64,000 bases of DNA from positions 310,001-374,000 of the forward strand of contig NZ_FMDM01000001.1 in assembly GCF_900090105.1 (NCBI RefSeq), read 5' to 3'. How positions within the stretch are numbered: position 1 is the first letter of the stretch; the number at the start of each line of letters is the position of its first letter. The stretch is from Micromonospora humi. GTDB lineage: Bacteria > Actinomycetota > Actinomycetes > Mycobacteriales > Micromonosporaceae. Of the stretch, positions 15,984-24,671 are shown one piece after another. A program made the translations under genes and the position numbers. Below the pieces are notes generated by a model that worked only from the letters and a program-made list of their open reading frames with translations, did no database searches and was not told the origin of the DNA.

Positions 15984-16939
15984 CCCGCTCGCTCACCCTG
16001 CTGGACAGCGGCCTGGTCGACCCGCACACCATCGACCGGGTTCTGCAGTCCGTGGTGTTCTTCTCCGACCGTGTCGTCCTGCGCGCGTCCTTCGAGATCG
16101 CCTCCGCCTACCGCGAGCGTGCCGGCGAGATCAATCGTCGGGTCGACGAACTGCACGAGGCCGGGCTCCTGCGCCTGTGGGGCCACGAGTACGAGGTCGA
16201 CGACGGCGGTCGGGTGCGCTTCGGCCGCTCCTCAGGACCACGGCGCCGCGCCGACCTGGTCATTCCGCAGGGACAGATGCGTACGAGCCTGACCCGCATG
16301 GACGAGGTGATGCGCGCCATCCGGGAGGAGGCGTACCACCGTGCCGACAGCGATGGTGGCGCGTTGCGCCAGGGTGCGGCGGAGATCGTGAGCCTGCGCA
16401 ACCACATGGCCTCGCTCGTCATCTCGTCGGAGCTGGAGCAGGACGGCATGCTGTCCAACCCCGCGGTGAAGGCCGAGCTGAGTCGGCATCTCGGCCGGCC
16501 ACAACCGGAACGCTTCGAGGCCGCGGTCGTCCGGGACGTGCTCGCGCAACTCCAGATCGGGCCGTTGGATCAGCTCAGCATCGACCAGGTCCTGGAGTCG
16601 CGGCGCTACAACGCGGGCTTTAGGACACTGCTGGACGAGTCTCTGCTGGCGGTCGCGCGGGGGCATGACCCGGTGCTGACCCCGGAGGCGACCGCGCGTG
16701 AGCTGGCACGTCGATACCGGGAGACAATCGCGGAGTTCGCGCGGCCCCGCATCGGTGGCCAGGTGGCGCAGGAGGTGGCGTGGGACGTCCTCGGCGCCAC
16801 CGTCCCGCCGACCGTCGTCTTCAAGTACGGGTTACGAGCCCTGGCCTGGCGGAAAACCGCACAGCGGGCGAAGCCGTTCCTGCTCCTGATGCACCTGGAG
16901 AGATCTCTCCGGCAGACGAGTCGCGGCCGGTTCACCTGA
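15980..16939 (+). CDS. Unknown protein ending the five-gene cassette
   Basis: 319 residues, ATG overlapping the previous stop (ATGA). I recognise no family. It appears soluble and mainly helical. The first 80 residues (SLTLLDSGLVDPHTIDRVLQ, FFSDRVVLRASFEIASAY, VDELHEAGLLRLWGHEYEV) could be a small sensory or winged-helix-like domain; residues 95-300 are long charged helices (TRMDEVMRAIREEAYHRAD, FRTLLDESLLAVARG, YRETIAEFARPRI). No signal peptide or clear membrane span; VAQEVAWDVLGATVPPTVVFKYG is moderately hydrophobic. As the only member not resembling a nucleotide enzyme, it may be the effector, sensor or scaffold of the cassette. Confidence 0.8.
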   Translation: MTRSLTLLDSGLVDPHTIDRVLQSVVFFSDRVVLRASFEIASAYRERAGEINRRVDELHEAGLLRLWGHEYEVDDGGRVRFGRSSGPRRRADLVIPQGQMRTSLTRMDEVMRAIREEAYHRADSDGGALRQGAAEIVSLRNHMASLVISSELEQDGMLSNPAVKAELSRHLGRPQPERFEAAVVRDVLAQLQIGPLDQLSIDQVLESRRYNAGFRTLLDESLLAVARGHDPVLTPEATARELARRYRETIAEFARPRIGGQVAQEVAWDVLGATVPPTVVFKYGLRALAWRKTAQRAKPFLLLMHLERSLRQTSRGRFT

Positions 16940-17378
16940 GGCGGGCATGCGTACGCCGGGAACAGCCAGCGTGCCTCAGGGCGTCCTCGATGTCGGGCAG
17001 CGCGCGGTGCGCCGATGCCGGCAGAAGTTGGGTGAGGTGCCACATCGCCACCTCCACATGATCCCGACCTGACGTCTCCGCTGCCCTGTCCGTTCCGGCG
17101 AGCGCCCAGACGAGGACGAAGGCCAACGCGTAGCCGGCCTCGGGAACGTCGAAACCCAGGTGAAACCAATGTCGCGCCTCCTGCGGAAGGCGGAGTCGGG
17201 CGTCGTCCCATCGCCCGGTTCGGCGCAGAGCGTCGGCACAAGCCGCCGCACTCCGCTGCGGGAGCCGGTCCTCGACCGTCCAGGCCACCCCGAACATCGA
17301 GGAGAGCGAGGTGGCCGCCGAGACGAGCGCCAGGCTCTCACCCCGATCGAGGTGAGGCCGGGAACGGAACACCCTCAT
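16932..17378 (-). CDS. Hypothetical protein converging on the cassette
   Basis: 148 residues, overlapping the end of the cassette's last gene by 8 bases tail-to-tail. Helical, with SLALVSAATSLSSMFGVAWTVEDRL, ACADALRRTGRWDDARLRLPQEARHW and GYALAFVLVWALAGTD. The spacing of helices resembles a TPR/HEPN-like helical bundle, but no signature motif is present. I do not recognise a family. Codon use fits a coding region. It lies 98 bases downstream of the HEPN-fusion gene on the same strand and could be transcribed with it. Confidence 0.6.
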   Translation of the reverse strand: MRVFRSRPHLDRGESLALVSAATSLSSMFGVAWTVEDRLPQRSAAACADALRRTGRWDDARLRLPQEARHWFHLGFDVPEAGYALAFVLVWALAGTDRAAETSGRDHVEVAMWHLTQLLPASAHRALPDIEDALRHAGCSRRTHARLR

Positions 17379-17476
17379 GCCGGACCCCTACGTGCGAAGA
17401 TCGGCGCCGGCATGAGGGGAGCGTGCCACGAGCCCCACCCTGGTTCAAGGATCCTCCCGTGCGCCGTCGAGGGTGG

Positions 17477-18661
17477 TCATGACGGCTGGTCAGCGGCGCT
17501 GTTGAGGACATCGAGGATCGCGGCGGCAACCTGCTCGATGTAGTCGATCGTCCGGGTGGTCTCGGCACCGTCGATGGGCCGCTTCCCCTTGGGATTGGCC
17601 GGGTCTTCGTCGTACTCGTGGGCGATCTTGTGCCGGCGCTGCACGATCTGCCGGAGCTGCTCCTGCACCTCCTTGCCGGTGAACGAGACCCCGTCCCCAC
17701 CCTGTTGGGTGAGCACCTGCGCCACGCGATCCCAGAAGCCCTTGACGTCGTGCACGAGAGCGAAGCCCTCCCGGATCTTGTCCGGGTTCTGGTAGACAAG
17801 GTGGCCCTGGTCCCGCAGTTGCTGGTCGAGGGCGTCCACGAGGGTCTTCGTGCCGAGCTGGACCTGCTCGACGAGTCCGAGCGACATCTGGAACGCGGTG
17901 AAGGCTCTGGGCCTTTGGATTGAGGGCTGCGCCGCCAACTTGAGCATGCGGGCACGGACCTCCTGGCGCACCCAGTGGTCGAGCGCTGCCACGCTCTGCA
18001 CCCACGCAGCGCGGAAGACGTCGGACACCTCGAAGGCGCCCACCTTGAGCTGGGCCAGATGCTGGCCGGCGGTGGCAAGGCTGCGAGCGTAGTTGAGGTT
18101 GCGCTTGAGATTGGTGAACGGCGCGGCGTCGTGGTCGAGATCGGCGGCGGTGACGGGCTCGTCGGGCAGCACCGCCACCGGGGCCGCAGAGCCTCGGAGC
18201 CGTTCCAGGCGAGCGATGCTGTCTGCCTGGTTGATCCGGTAGACGGTGGTGAGCGACGGCAGGGCGAGCACCTCCCGCTCCACCGACGCTCGTGGCACGT
18301 CGGTCCGGGACCAGTGCACCGCCCGAGCGTGCCGGATCCCGGACGGCAGGTCCGTCCGGTATTGGTAGGGCCCGACCACCTGACCGACGGCCACGTCGGG
18401 GCTCGTCGCGCGGAGAAACAGCACGATGTCACCCTCGGCCATCCGCGACCGGAACGCGATCAGTTGGATCGCGTAGTTCTCCACCGCGCGCCGCTCGACG
18501 TCCGGGTAGGCCGCGCGGACACGGTCCTTGATCTCCCCGGGACTCAGGGCGTCGGTCAGGTCTCCCGCCGCGGACCAACCGACCGCGATCAGGTGCTTGT
18601 CGAGAGCGAGTGCGTCGTAGCTGTCGTCGCGGCCGGCCCGCACGATCCACGCCTGTGCCAT
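17477..18661 (-). CDS. EVE/PUA-like and HEPN fusion protein
   Basis: 394 residues; AGAGGA precedes ATG at 18661. Residues 1-115 (AWIVRAGRDDSYDALALDKHLIAVGW, MAEGDIVLFLRATSPDVAVGQVVGPYQY) fit an EVE/PUA-like N-terminal domain as found in McrB- or Mrr-type restriction proteins. Residues about 180-394 are helical and include RRHKIAHEYD with R343-x4-H348, the Rx4-6H active-site pattern of HEPN ribonucleases. A DNA or nucleotide sensor joined to an RNase would give abortive-infection behaviour. The upstream DUF262-HNH gene ends 31 bases away on the same strand, so the two probably form one operon. Domain calls are by pattern. Confidence 0.82.
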   Translation of the reverse strand: MAQAWIVRAGRDDSYDALALDKHLIAVGWSAAGDLTDALSPGEIKDRVRAAYPDVERRAVENYAIQLIAFRSRMAEGDIVLFLRATSPDVAVGQVVGPYQYRTDLPSGIRHARAVHWSRTDVPRASVEREVLALPSLTTVYRINQADSIARLERLRGSAAPVAVLPDEPVTAADLDHDAAPFTNLKRNLNYARSLATAGQHLAQLKVGAFEVSDVFRAAWVQSVAALDHWVRQEVRARMLKLAAQPSIQRPRAFTAFQMSLGLVEQVQLGTKTLVDALDQQLRDQGHLVYQNPDKIREGFALVHDVKGFWDRVAQVLTQQGGDGVSFTGKEVQEQLRQIVQRRHKIAHEYDEDPANPKGKRPIDGAETTRTIDYIEQVAAAILDVLNSAADQPS

Positions 18662-18692
18662 CAGGTTTTCCTCTGGGTGAGTGCGTACGCGG

Positions 18693-20681
18693 TCAGTCCG
18701 TGCTGGTGATGGGGAACTTCACCGCGCTTCCGTCCCACGGCTTCGCCTCGACGGAGGGCAGGGCGGAGAGCGGCTGCGACGTGTCGAGCTCCCGGTCGAA
18801 GACGGTCCGCCATTCCTCCGGCGTCCCGGTGACCAGGAAGGGCCCGATGAGCACCTGCAAGGAGTCCTCGATCGTCTCCACCGGTACGGACTCACCGGAG
18901 ATCGTCACGTCGCTGTCGATGCCGGAGACCCGCGCCGAATCGATCGCGCTGTCCATCTCGGCCACGCTGGCCGAGCCGGTCCAGGAGATGCCGTCGCCGG
19001 AAGCGGTGAACACGATCCGGCCACCGTCACGGACGCCTCCGTACAACGCCAGATCGAGCGAATAGCCGGCACTCGGGTCGGCGCTCTCGGAGGTGACGTC
19101 GTCGAGGAACGACGGCCGGAAGCGGTCCAGGAGCGAGTTCATGGCGTCCGTGAGGAGGGTGCGGCGCGCGTTGAGGAATCGTTGGTAGCTGTCCGGGTCC
19201 CGCAATGACTCGTCAAGCGGCACGAGGTGCGCTCGCAGTTCCTCATCGCTCAGTTCCTGGAAGTACTCGGCTGGGCTCCGCCCGTTGATCTTCTTGTTGG
19301 CCTGGCCGGAGATGAACACGAGGTTGGCCAGGTCATTGATCATTGCCTTGTCGAACCGGGAGTCGTCAAGGGTCGAAGGCGGGTGGACGTGGTGGTGCTC
19401 GAGCTTCGGCGCGTCCGTGGCGTCCGGAAGGATGTCGCCGCCGTACCACCAGTCGCGGGCGTCGCCGGCCAGGGCCACCAGCAGGCTGAGGAAGAAGTAG
19501 GGACTCTCCTTCGTCCGCCCGCGCAGCGCTCGCTCGGTGACCTCGGCCCGGGAGCTCTCGACGTTGAGGCCCTCCAGCAGGGAGCGGACCGGATCTGGCT
19601 GCCGGGCGGCCCGGATGTCCTGGCTCAGCCGGGTGTCGGTGGATCCGCTGTAGCGGGTGCGGATGGTGGCCAGCAGCAGCCAGTAGATGATCCCGTTCGA
19701 CGTCTCCGAGTCGATGGTGTCGTCGTCGCGCTCGCCGAGGAGCACGACCAGCGGGATCAGGACGATCATCGAGGGCAGTGGGTCGGAACGGGTCAGCCCG
19801 AGGTGCGAGCGGAGCAGCGGGATCAGCCGCCGTAGACCGTGCTTGACCACCCCCCAGCCCCGCTCCAGATCCGTGTCGCTGGTCTGCCGCAGCTTGCTGT
19901 GGGACCACACCGACAGGCCTCGGCCCAGCACGACACCCGCCAACGCCCGGGACAGGAAGTTGACGTCGATGTGCCCGTAGCCGTGGCGGAGCCAGTGTTC
20001 CGACTCGCTCTGCAGCTCGGCCAGCACCCCCTTCCAGCGCGTCGACAGGGTGGCCATCGCCAGGTCGAGAGTGCCGAGACGTCGGCCACCGCTGTTGACC
20101 CGCACGAAGATCTCCGCGACCTCGTCGTACGGAAAGCCCTTGAGCACCTCCATGACGAACCGGCGGTTGCGCAGCTCCTTGATCTTTCGGAGTCGTTCCT
20201 CGATCTCGTGGTCCTCCAGGGACGACTTGGCTTCGAGCAACTGTTGGGTCAGTCGCAGCATCGAGGTCTTCTGGTCAAGTACCGTCGCCACCTTGACCCA
20301 CTTCGGGTCGCGCTGGGTGGCTGCGCTCTGGTTCTGGAACTTCTGGTTCTCCACGTGGAAGACGACCTGCGCGTCCGGGTGGTCGGTGAACACTCGGTGA
20401 AGGGACGTCAGGCGCTGCTGGCCGTCGAGAAGGAAGAGCGGCGGCTTGCTCGGGACCGCTTCGGGTCCGCTGATGAACATCTCGCGGGTCTCCGGGGGCT
20501 CGTCGGTCTCCCAGAACAGCAGGGATCCGAAGGGGTAGCCCCGATAGATGGAGTCCATCAGCTTGGCCACCTGTGTCGGCTTCCAGACATATTCCCGCTG
20601 GATTTCGGGAAGCAGGATCTCGGCATTCGAGATTTCGTCGATCAGCTGTCCGATGGACCGTTCGATCCTGTCGACGTGCAT
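18693..20681 (-). CDS. DUF262 and HNH restriction protein, GmrSD/BrxU-like
   Basis: 662 residues. The N-terminal DUF262 domain shows LLPEIQREYVWKP (24-35), the ParB-like nucleotide-binding motif LLDGQQRLTSL (84-94) and IFVRVNSGGRRLG. The middle is helical. Around residues 425-475, LEHHHVHPP and ANLVFISGQANKKINGRSPAEYF form the HNH (DUF1524-like) nuclease part. The last 150 residues are unrecognised beta-rich sequence. GmrSD enzymes cut DNA with modified bases using NTP; BrxU of Escherichia BREX islands is a known member, and SspE is a related type. It sits beside pglY, divergently, and is followed by the HEPN fusion. An added type IV layer to BREX is likely. Confidence 0.9.
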   Translation of the reverse strand: MHVDRIERSIGQLIDEISNAEILLPEIQREYVWKPTQVAKLMDSIYRGYPFGSLLFWETDEPPETREMFISGPEAVPSKPPLFLLDGQQRLTSLHRVFTDHPDAQVVFHVENQKFQNQSAATQRDPKWVKVATVLDQKTSMLRLTQQLLEAKSSLEDHEIEERLRKIKELRNRRFVMEVLKGFPYDEVAEIFVRVNSGGRRLGTLDLAMATLSTRWKGVLAELQSESEHWLRHGYGHIDVNFLSRALAGVVLGRGLSVWSHSKLRQTSDTDLERGWGVVKHGLRRLIPLLRSHLGLTRSDPLPSMIVLIPLVVLLGERDDDTIDSETSNGIIYWLLLATIRTRYSGSTDTRLSQDIRAARQPDPVRSLLEGLNVESSRAEVTERALRGRTKESPYFFLSLLVALAGDARDWWYGGDILPDATDAPKLEHHHVHPPSTLDDSRFDKAMINDLANLVFISGQANKKINGRSPAEYFQELSDEELRAHLVPLDESLRDPDSYQRFLNARRTLLTDAMNSLLDRFRPSFLDDVTSESADPSAGYSLDLALYGGVRDGGRIVFTASGDGISWTGSASVAEMDSAIDSARVSGIDSDVTISGESVPVETIEDSLQVLIGPFLVTGTPEEWRTVFDRELDTSQPLSALPSVEAKPWDGSAVKFPITSTD

Positions 20682-20984
20682 CAGTCAATAACCTCTTCGA
20701 GCGGAGAAGGTGAAGGCCGAGCCAGGGCCCCTGCCGCCACACTGAACGAGACTTGCCGCTCTGCCGACGGCGAGCCGCCGACGGCAGCGGTGTGGAATGG
20801 CCCCGACTGATGTCCTACCCTGCCGGGTTTCGGGTGTCCACCCCATGATCAGCCGTTCTATCCCAGCCCTACGCCGGCTGGAAAGAATGTCCGGTTGTGG
20901 TGGGGTCCGCCGTCGGTGTCATGTCGCCTCTGGCACTGTGTGCCCACGCTCAGGGAACCCACGGTGATCGGTACGGTGTTCAAC
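20682..20984. other. Divergent intergenic region upstream of pglY
   Basis: No gene. It holds the promoters for the DUF262-HEPN pair and for pglY-pglZ-brxD-brxHI. TACGGT (20971-20976) lies 8 bases before the pglY ATG and could be a -10 of a leaderless message, but no convincing -35 is seen. Confidence 0.5.
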
Positions 20985-23900
20985 ATGTCTTCGCCCACGG
21001 CCGCGCCGCTGCTCCGAGAGTTCATCGAGATCCCGGAGCGCACGAGCACAAGCGACTTCGTGCTCAAGCTGGCCGACAGCGTCGCCGACGCCGACACCAC
21101 CCTGCGCGACTACGTCGTGACGGACCGACTGCTGACGAACTTCGACGAGGCGCTCGGGCTGATCCGGTCCGCCGTCGAGGGGCACGCCTCCAAGGCCGCC
21201 TACCTGCACGGGTCGTTCGGCTCCGGCAAGTCGCACTTCATGGCGGTGCTGCACGCGCTGCTGCGCGGTGAGCCGGCGGCTCGCGGGCGGGACGAGTTGG
21301 CGCCCCTGGTCGCGAAGCACAGTGTCTGGTTGGACGGGCGCACGTTCTTGCTCGTGCCCTACCACCTGCTCGACGCGCGGTCGCTGGAGCAGCGGGTCCT
21401 CGGCGGATACGTGGACCGGGTGCGCGCCCTGCACCCGGAGGCGCCCATCCCCGCGGTGCACCGCACCGACTCGCTGCTGGGGCAGGCCGCCTCGCTGCGG
21501 GAGAAGATCGGCGACGCGCAGTTCATCGCCGGCCTGCCCGGCGGCGACGTCGAGGACGAGTGGGGTGACACCGAGGCGTTCTGGACGCCCGAGCGACTGG
21601 ACCAGGCGTTCGCCGCCAAGGACTATTCTGACGAACTGCGCCGGAAGCTCGTCAACGAACTGCTGACCAGCTGGAACGTCGGATTCTTCAGCAACGCCCG
21701 CGAGGACGCCACAGCCTTCATCTCGCTCGACCCGGGGCTCACCGAGATCAGCCGGCACGCCAAGGACCTCGGCTACCACGGACTGATCCTCTTCCTCGAC
21801 GAGCTGATCCTCTGGCTGGCCAACTCCATCGGCGACCAGAAGTTCGTCTCCCAGGAGATCCAGAAGATCACCAACTTCGTCGAGGGCGGCGACACCCGGC
21901 GACCCATCCCGGTGATCAGCTTCATCGCCCGGCAGCGCGACCTTCGCGAGCTGGTCGGCGAGGAGGTGGTCGGTGCCAACGAGCTGGCTTACCAGGACAA
22001 CCTCAACCTGGCCAGCGGTCGCTTCGACGTCATCAAGCTGGAGGACCGCAACCTCCCGGAGATCGCCCGCCGTCGGCTGCTCAAACCGCTGACCAGCGAG
22101 GCCGCGGAGGCGATGTCACGCGCCTTCGAGAGCACCACGAAGGTCCGCCGGGAGGTGTTCGACACCCTGCTCGGCACCGACTCCGGCAGTGGCGCCGACA
22201 TCGACGCGTTCCGGTCGACGTACCCGTTCAGCCCCGCCTTCATCTCCACCCTGGTCCACGTCTCCAGCGCGCTGCAACGCTCCCGCACCGCGCTCAAGCT
22301 CATGCGGCAGCTCCTGGTCGACCGGCGCGAGACCCTCCGGCTCGGGCAGCTCGTGCCCCTCGGCGACCTCTACGACGTGATCAGCGGCGGCGGCGACCAG
22401 CCCTTCACCGAGAAGCTGAAGGCCGAGTTCGAGATGGCCCAGAAGCTCTACGACCTCAAGCTGCGGCCACACCTGCTCGGCCAGCACGGCCTCGTCGAGG
22501 AGGATCTCGACGCGGCACGTCGCGGCGACCCGCCGAGCGCGCAGATCGCCGGACGGATCCGAGCCTTCACCGGCGACGATCGCCTGATCAAAACGCTGTT
22601 GCTGGCCGCGCTCGCGCCGAGCGTCCCGGCGCTGCGCAACCTCACCGGCCGGCGCCTCTCCGCCCTCAACCACGGCAGCATCACCAGCCCGATCCCCGGC
22701 GGCGAGGTCGCCCAGGTCAACCGGAAGCTCGCCGACTGGGCCGGCCAGTTCCCCGAGATCCGCATCGGGGAGGGCGACGACCCGGTGGTGTCGCTGGAGC
22801 TGGTCGGCGTCGACGTCGACAGCGTCCTCGCCACCGCCAAGCACTACGACAACGACGGCGCACGCAAGCACATCGTCCAGCGGCTGCTCTGGGCGCAGCT
22901 CGGCGTGCCCTGGAGCGACTCGTTCTTCGCCGAGGCCGGGCTGACCTGGCGCGGCAGCCGCCGGGTGATCGAGCTGGTCTACGGCAACGTCCGCGACCCG
23001 CACGACATCCGGGACGAAGCCTTCCACCCGGACGATCAGGCCGGCTGGCGGATGATCGTCGACTACCCCTTCGACGACGGCAGCCACGGCCCGGCCGACG
23101 ACCGCCAGCGGGTGCAGAACCTCCTCGGCCGTACCACCGCGCAGACCGTCTGTTGGATCCCGGCGGCCCTCACGGTCGAGCGCCGCAACGAGCTGGGCAA
23201 GCTCGTCATCATCGACAAGCTGCTCGAAGGGCAACGATTCGACAGCCACGCCGAGCACCTCAACCCCGACGACCGCCGCCGCGCACACGGCGCGCTGACC
23301 AACCAGCGCAGCGCGTTGCTGGCGAAAATGCAGGGCGTGCTGCGTCAGGCGTACGGGCTGGCCACCAAACAGTCGTCCGACGTGCAACTGGGCTTCGACG
23401 ACCACCTCCAGTCGCTGACCCGGGCGCTGGAACCCAAGTTGCCCATGGGCGCCACCTTCAACGACGCCCTCCGCAGCCTCGGCGACCAGATGCTCAGCCA
23501 GCAGTACCCGGCGCACCCGGACTTCGACCCGGACCGCAAGGGCGAACCGGTGCGGCTTCCGGAGGTCAGGACGGTGTTCGGCTACGTCCAGCAGGCGGTC
23601 GAGTCACCAGAGGGGCGGGTCGAGGTGGAGCGGGCCCACCGGCTGACCATGCGACGGATCGCCAACCCGCTGCGGCTCGGCACGATGCACGAAGCCGCCT
23701 TCGTCGCCGAGGGGGAGTGGTCGCAACACTTCCACCAGAAGGCCGCCAGTGAGGGCATCACCGGCGAGCTTCGGGTCGCCGACCTGCTGCGCTGGATCGA
23801 CGAGCCGAAACCACGCGGCCTGGACCCGATGGTGGCGCAGCTCGTGGTGGCGGCCTTCGCCGAGCAGACCGACCGGGCGTTCTATCTGCACGGCAGTCAG

Positions 23901-24671
23901 GTCATGCCGGCCCCGGAGATCGGCCGGATCACCGCCGACCACTCCCTGCGCGAGGAGAGCCTGCCGAGCGAGGACGACTGGGAACAGGCGCGTGCTCGAG
24001 CCGCCGCGATCTTCGGGTTCCAGCCCCTCGCCCTGCGTCGTGGCCGGTTGGTCGCCCTGTTCGGCCGGGACCTGATCACGCAGGCTTCGCGACGCCGTGA
24101 CGCCGTGCACGCCCTGGTCGCGGAGCTGGAGCAGCACGCGGGCCAACTCCAGTTGGATCGCGACTCGATGCGGCTCGCAACCGCCCGCGCTGCCGCCGAG
24201 CTGATCGAGGCGCTCGCATCGGCACGCACGTCAAAGCAAGCCGTCGAGCGCATGGCCCGCGCCGAACTGGCGGGACCCGCAGACCGGATGGGCCGGAGCA
24301 TCAGCAGCGCCGCAGCGATCGCGACCGCGTTAGCCGGTGCCTCGTGGGACAACTTCGAGATCATCGGTGCTCTTCCCGAGCCGCACACCAGTGACGCTGC
24401 CACCATCCTGTTCGAGTTGCGTCAGGTGGCCGCGGCCGACGAGCTGACCGCACCACTGACGCCGGCCCTGCGTCGTGCCCAGGCTGACACCGTCGATCTC
24501 ATCCGTCGGGCCACCAGGACGCCGCCGCTCCCACCCCCGCCGCCTCCCCCGGTCACGGGGAAGGCAGTCATCGTTCGCGGTGCGTCCGATCAGGCGTTCG
24601 GGAGATTGCGCGACTACGTCAATGATCACCCCGAGGCGACCATCGAGGTGACCTGGAGAATCGTGCGATGA
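20985..24671 (+). CDS. pglY: BREX type 2 P-loop ATPase PglY
   Basis: 1228 residues. ATG at 20985 is chosen because family proteins begin with a similar PLLREFIEIPERxxxSDFVLKL segment; GTG at 20964 is possible. The Walker A motif is GSFGSGKSHF (residues 76-85); HGLILFLDELILWLA near 265-280 is the Walker B. The remainder is long helical sequence with a Pro-rich tract (PPLPPPPPPP) near the C-terminus. PglY is the large AAA-type ATPase of BREX-2, counterpart of BrxC, essential for phage exclusion. The stop overlaps pglZ as ATGA. It heads the operon pglY-pglZ-brxD-brxHI. It is full length with no visible break. Confidence 0.95.
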   Translation: MSSPTAAPLLREFIEIPERTSTSDFVLKLADSVADADTTLRDYVVTDRLLTNFDEALGLIRSAVEGHASKAAYLHGSFGSGKSHFMAVLHALLRGEPAARGRDELAPLVAKHSVWLDGRTFLLVPYHLLDARSLEQRVLGGYVDRVRALHPEAPIPAVHRTDSLLGQAASLREKIGDAQFIAGLPGGDVEDEWGDTEAFWTPERLDQAFAAKDYSDELRRKLVNELLTSWNVGFFSNAREDATAFISLDPGLTEISRHAKDLGYHGLILFLDELILWLANSIGDQKFVSQEIQKITNFVEGGDTRRPIPVISFIARQRDLRELVGEEVVGANELAYQDNLNLASGRFDVIKLEDRNLPEIARRRLLKPLTSEAAEAMSRAFESTTKVRREVFDTLLGTDSGSGADIDAFRSTYPFSPAFISTLVHVSSALQRSRTALKLMRQLLVDRRETLRLGQLVPLGDLYDVISGGGDQPFTEKLKAEFEMAQKLYDLKLRPHLLGQHGLVEEDLDAARRGDPPSAQIAGRIRAFTGDDRLIKTLLLAALAPSVPALRNLTGRRLSALNHGSITSPIPGGEVAQVNRKLADWAGQFPEIRIGEGDDPVVSLELVGVDVDSVLATAKHYDNDGARKHIVQRLLWAQLGVPWSDSFFAEAGLTWRGSRRVIELVYGNVRDPHDIRDEAFHPDDQAGWRMIVDYPFDDGSHGPADDRQRVQNLLGRTTAQTVCWIPAALTVERRNELGKLVIIDKLLEGQRFDSHAEHLNPDDRRRAHGALTNQRSALLAKMQGVLRQAYGLATKQSSDVQLGFDDHLQSLTRALEPKLPMGATFNDALRSLGDQMLSQQYPAHPDFDPDRKGEPVRLPEVRTVFGYVQQAVESPEGRVEVERAHRLTMRRIANPLRLGTMHEAAFVAEGEWSQHFHQKAASEGITGELRVADLLRWIDEPKPRGLDPMVAQLVVAAFAEQTDRAFYLHGSQVMPAPEIGRITADHSLREESLPSEDDWEQARARAAAIFGFQPLALRRGRLVALFGRDLITQASRRRDAVHALVAELEQHAGQLQLDRDSMRLATARAAAELIEALASARTSKQAVERMARAELAGPADRMGRSISSAAAIATALAGASWDNFEIIGALPEPHTSDAATILFELRQVAAADELTAPLTPALRRAQADTVDLIRRATRTPPLPPPPPPPVTGKAVIVRGASDQAFGRLRDYVNDHPEATIEVTWRIVR

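Noticed and set aside
22116..23516. 466-codon open frame opposite pglY
   Set aside because: Val/Ala/Glu-rich antisense shadow without motifs.
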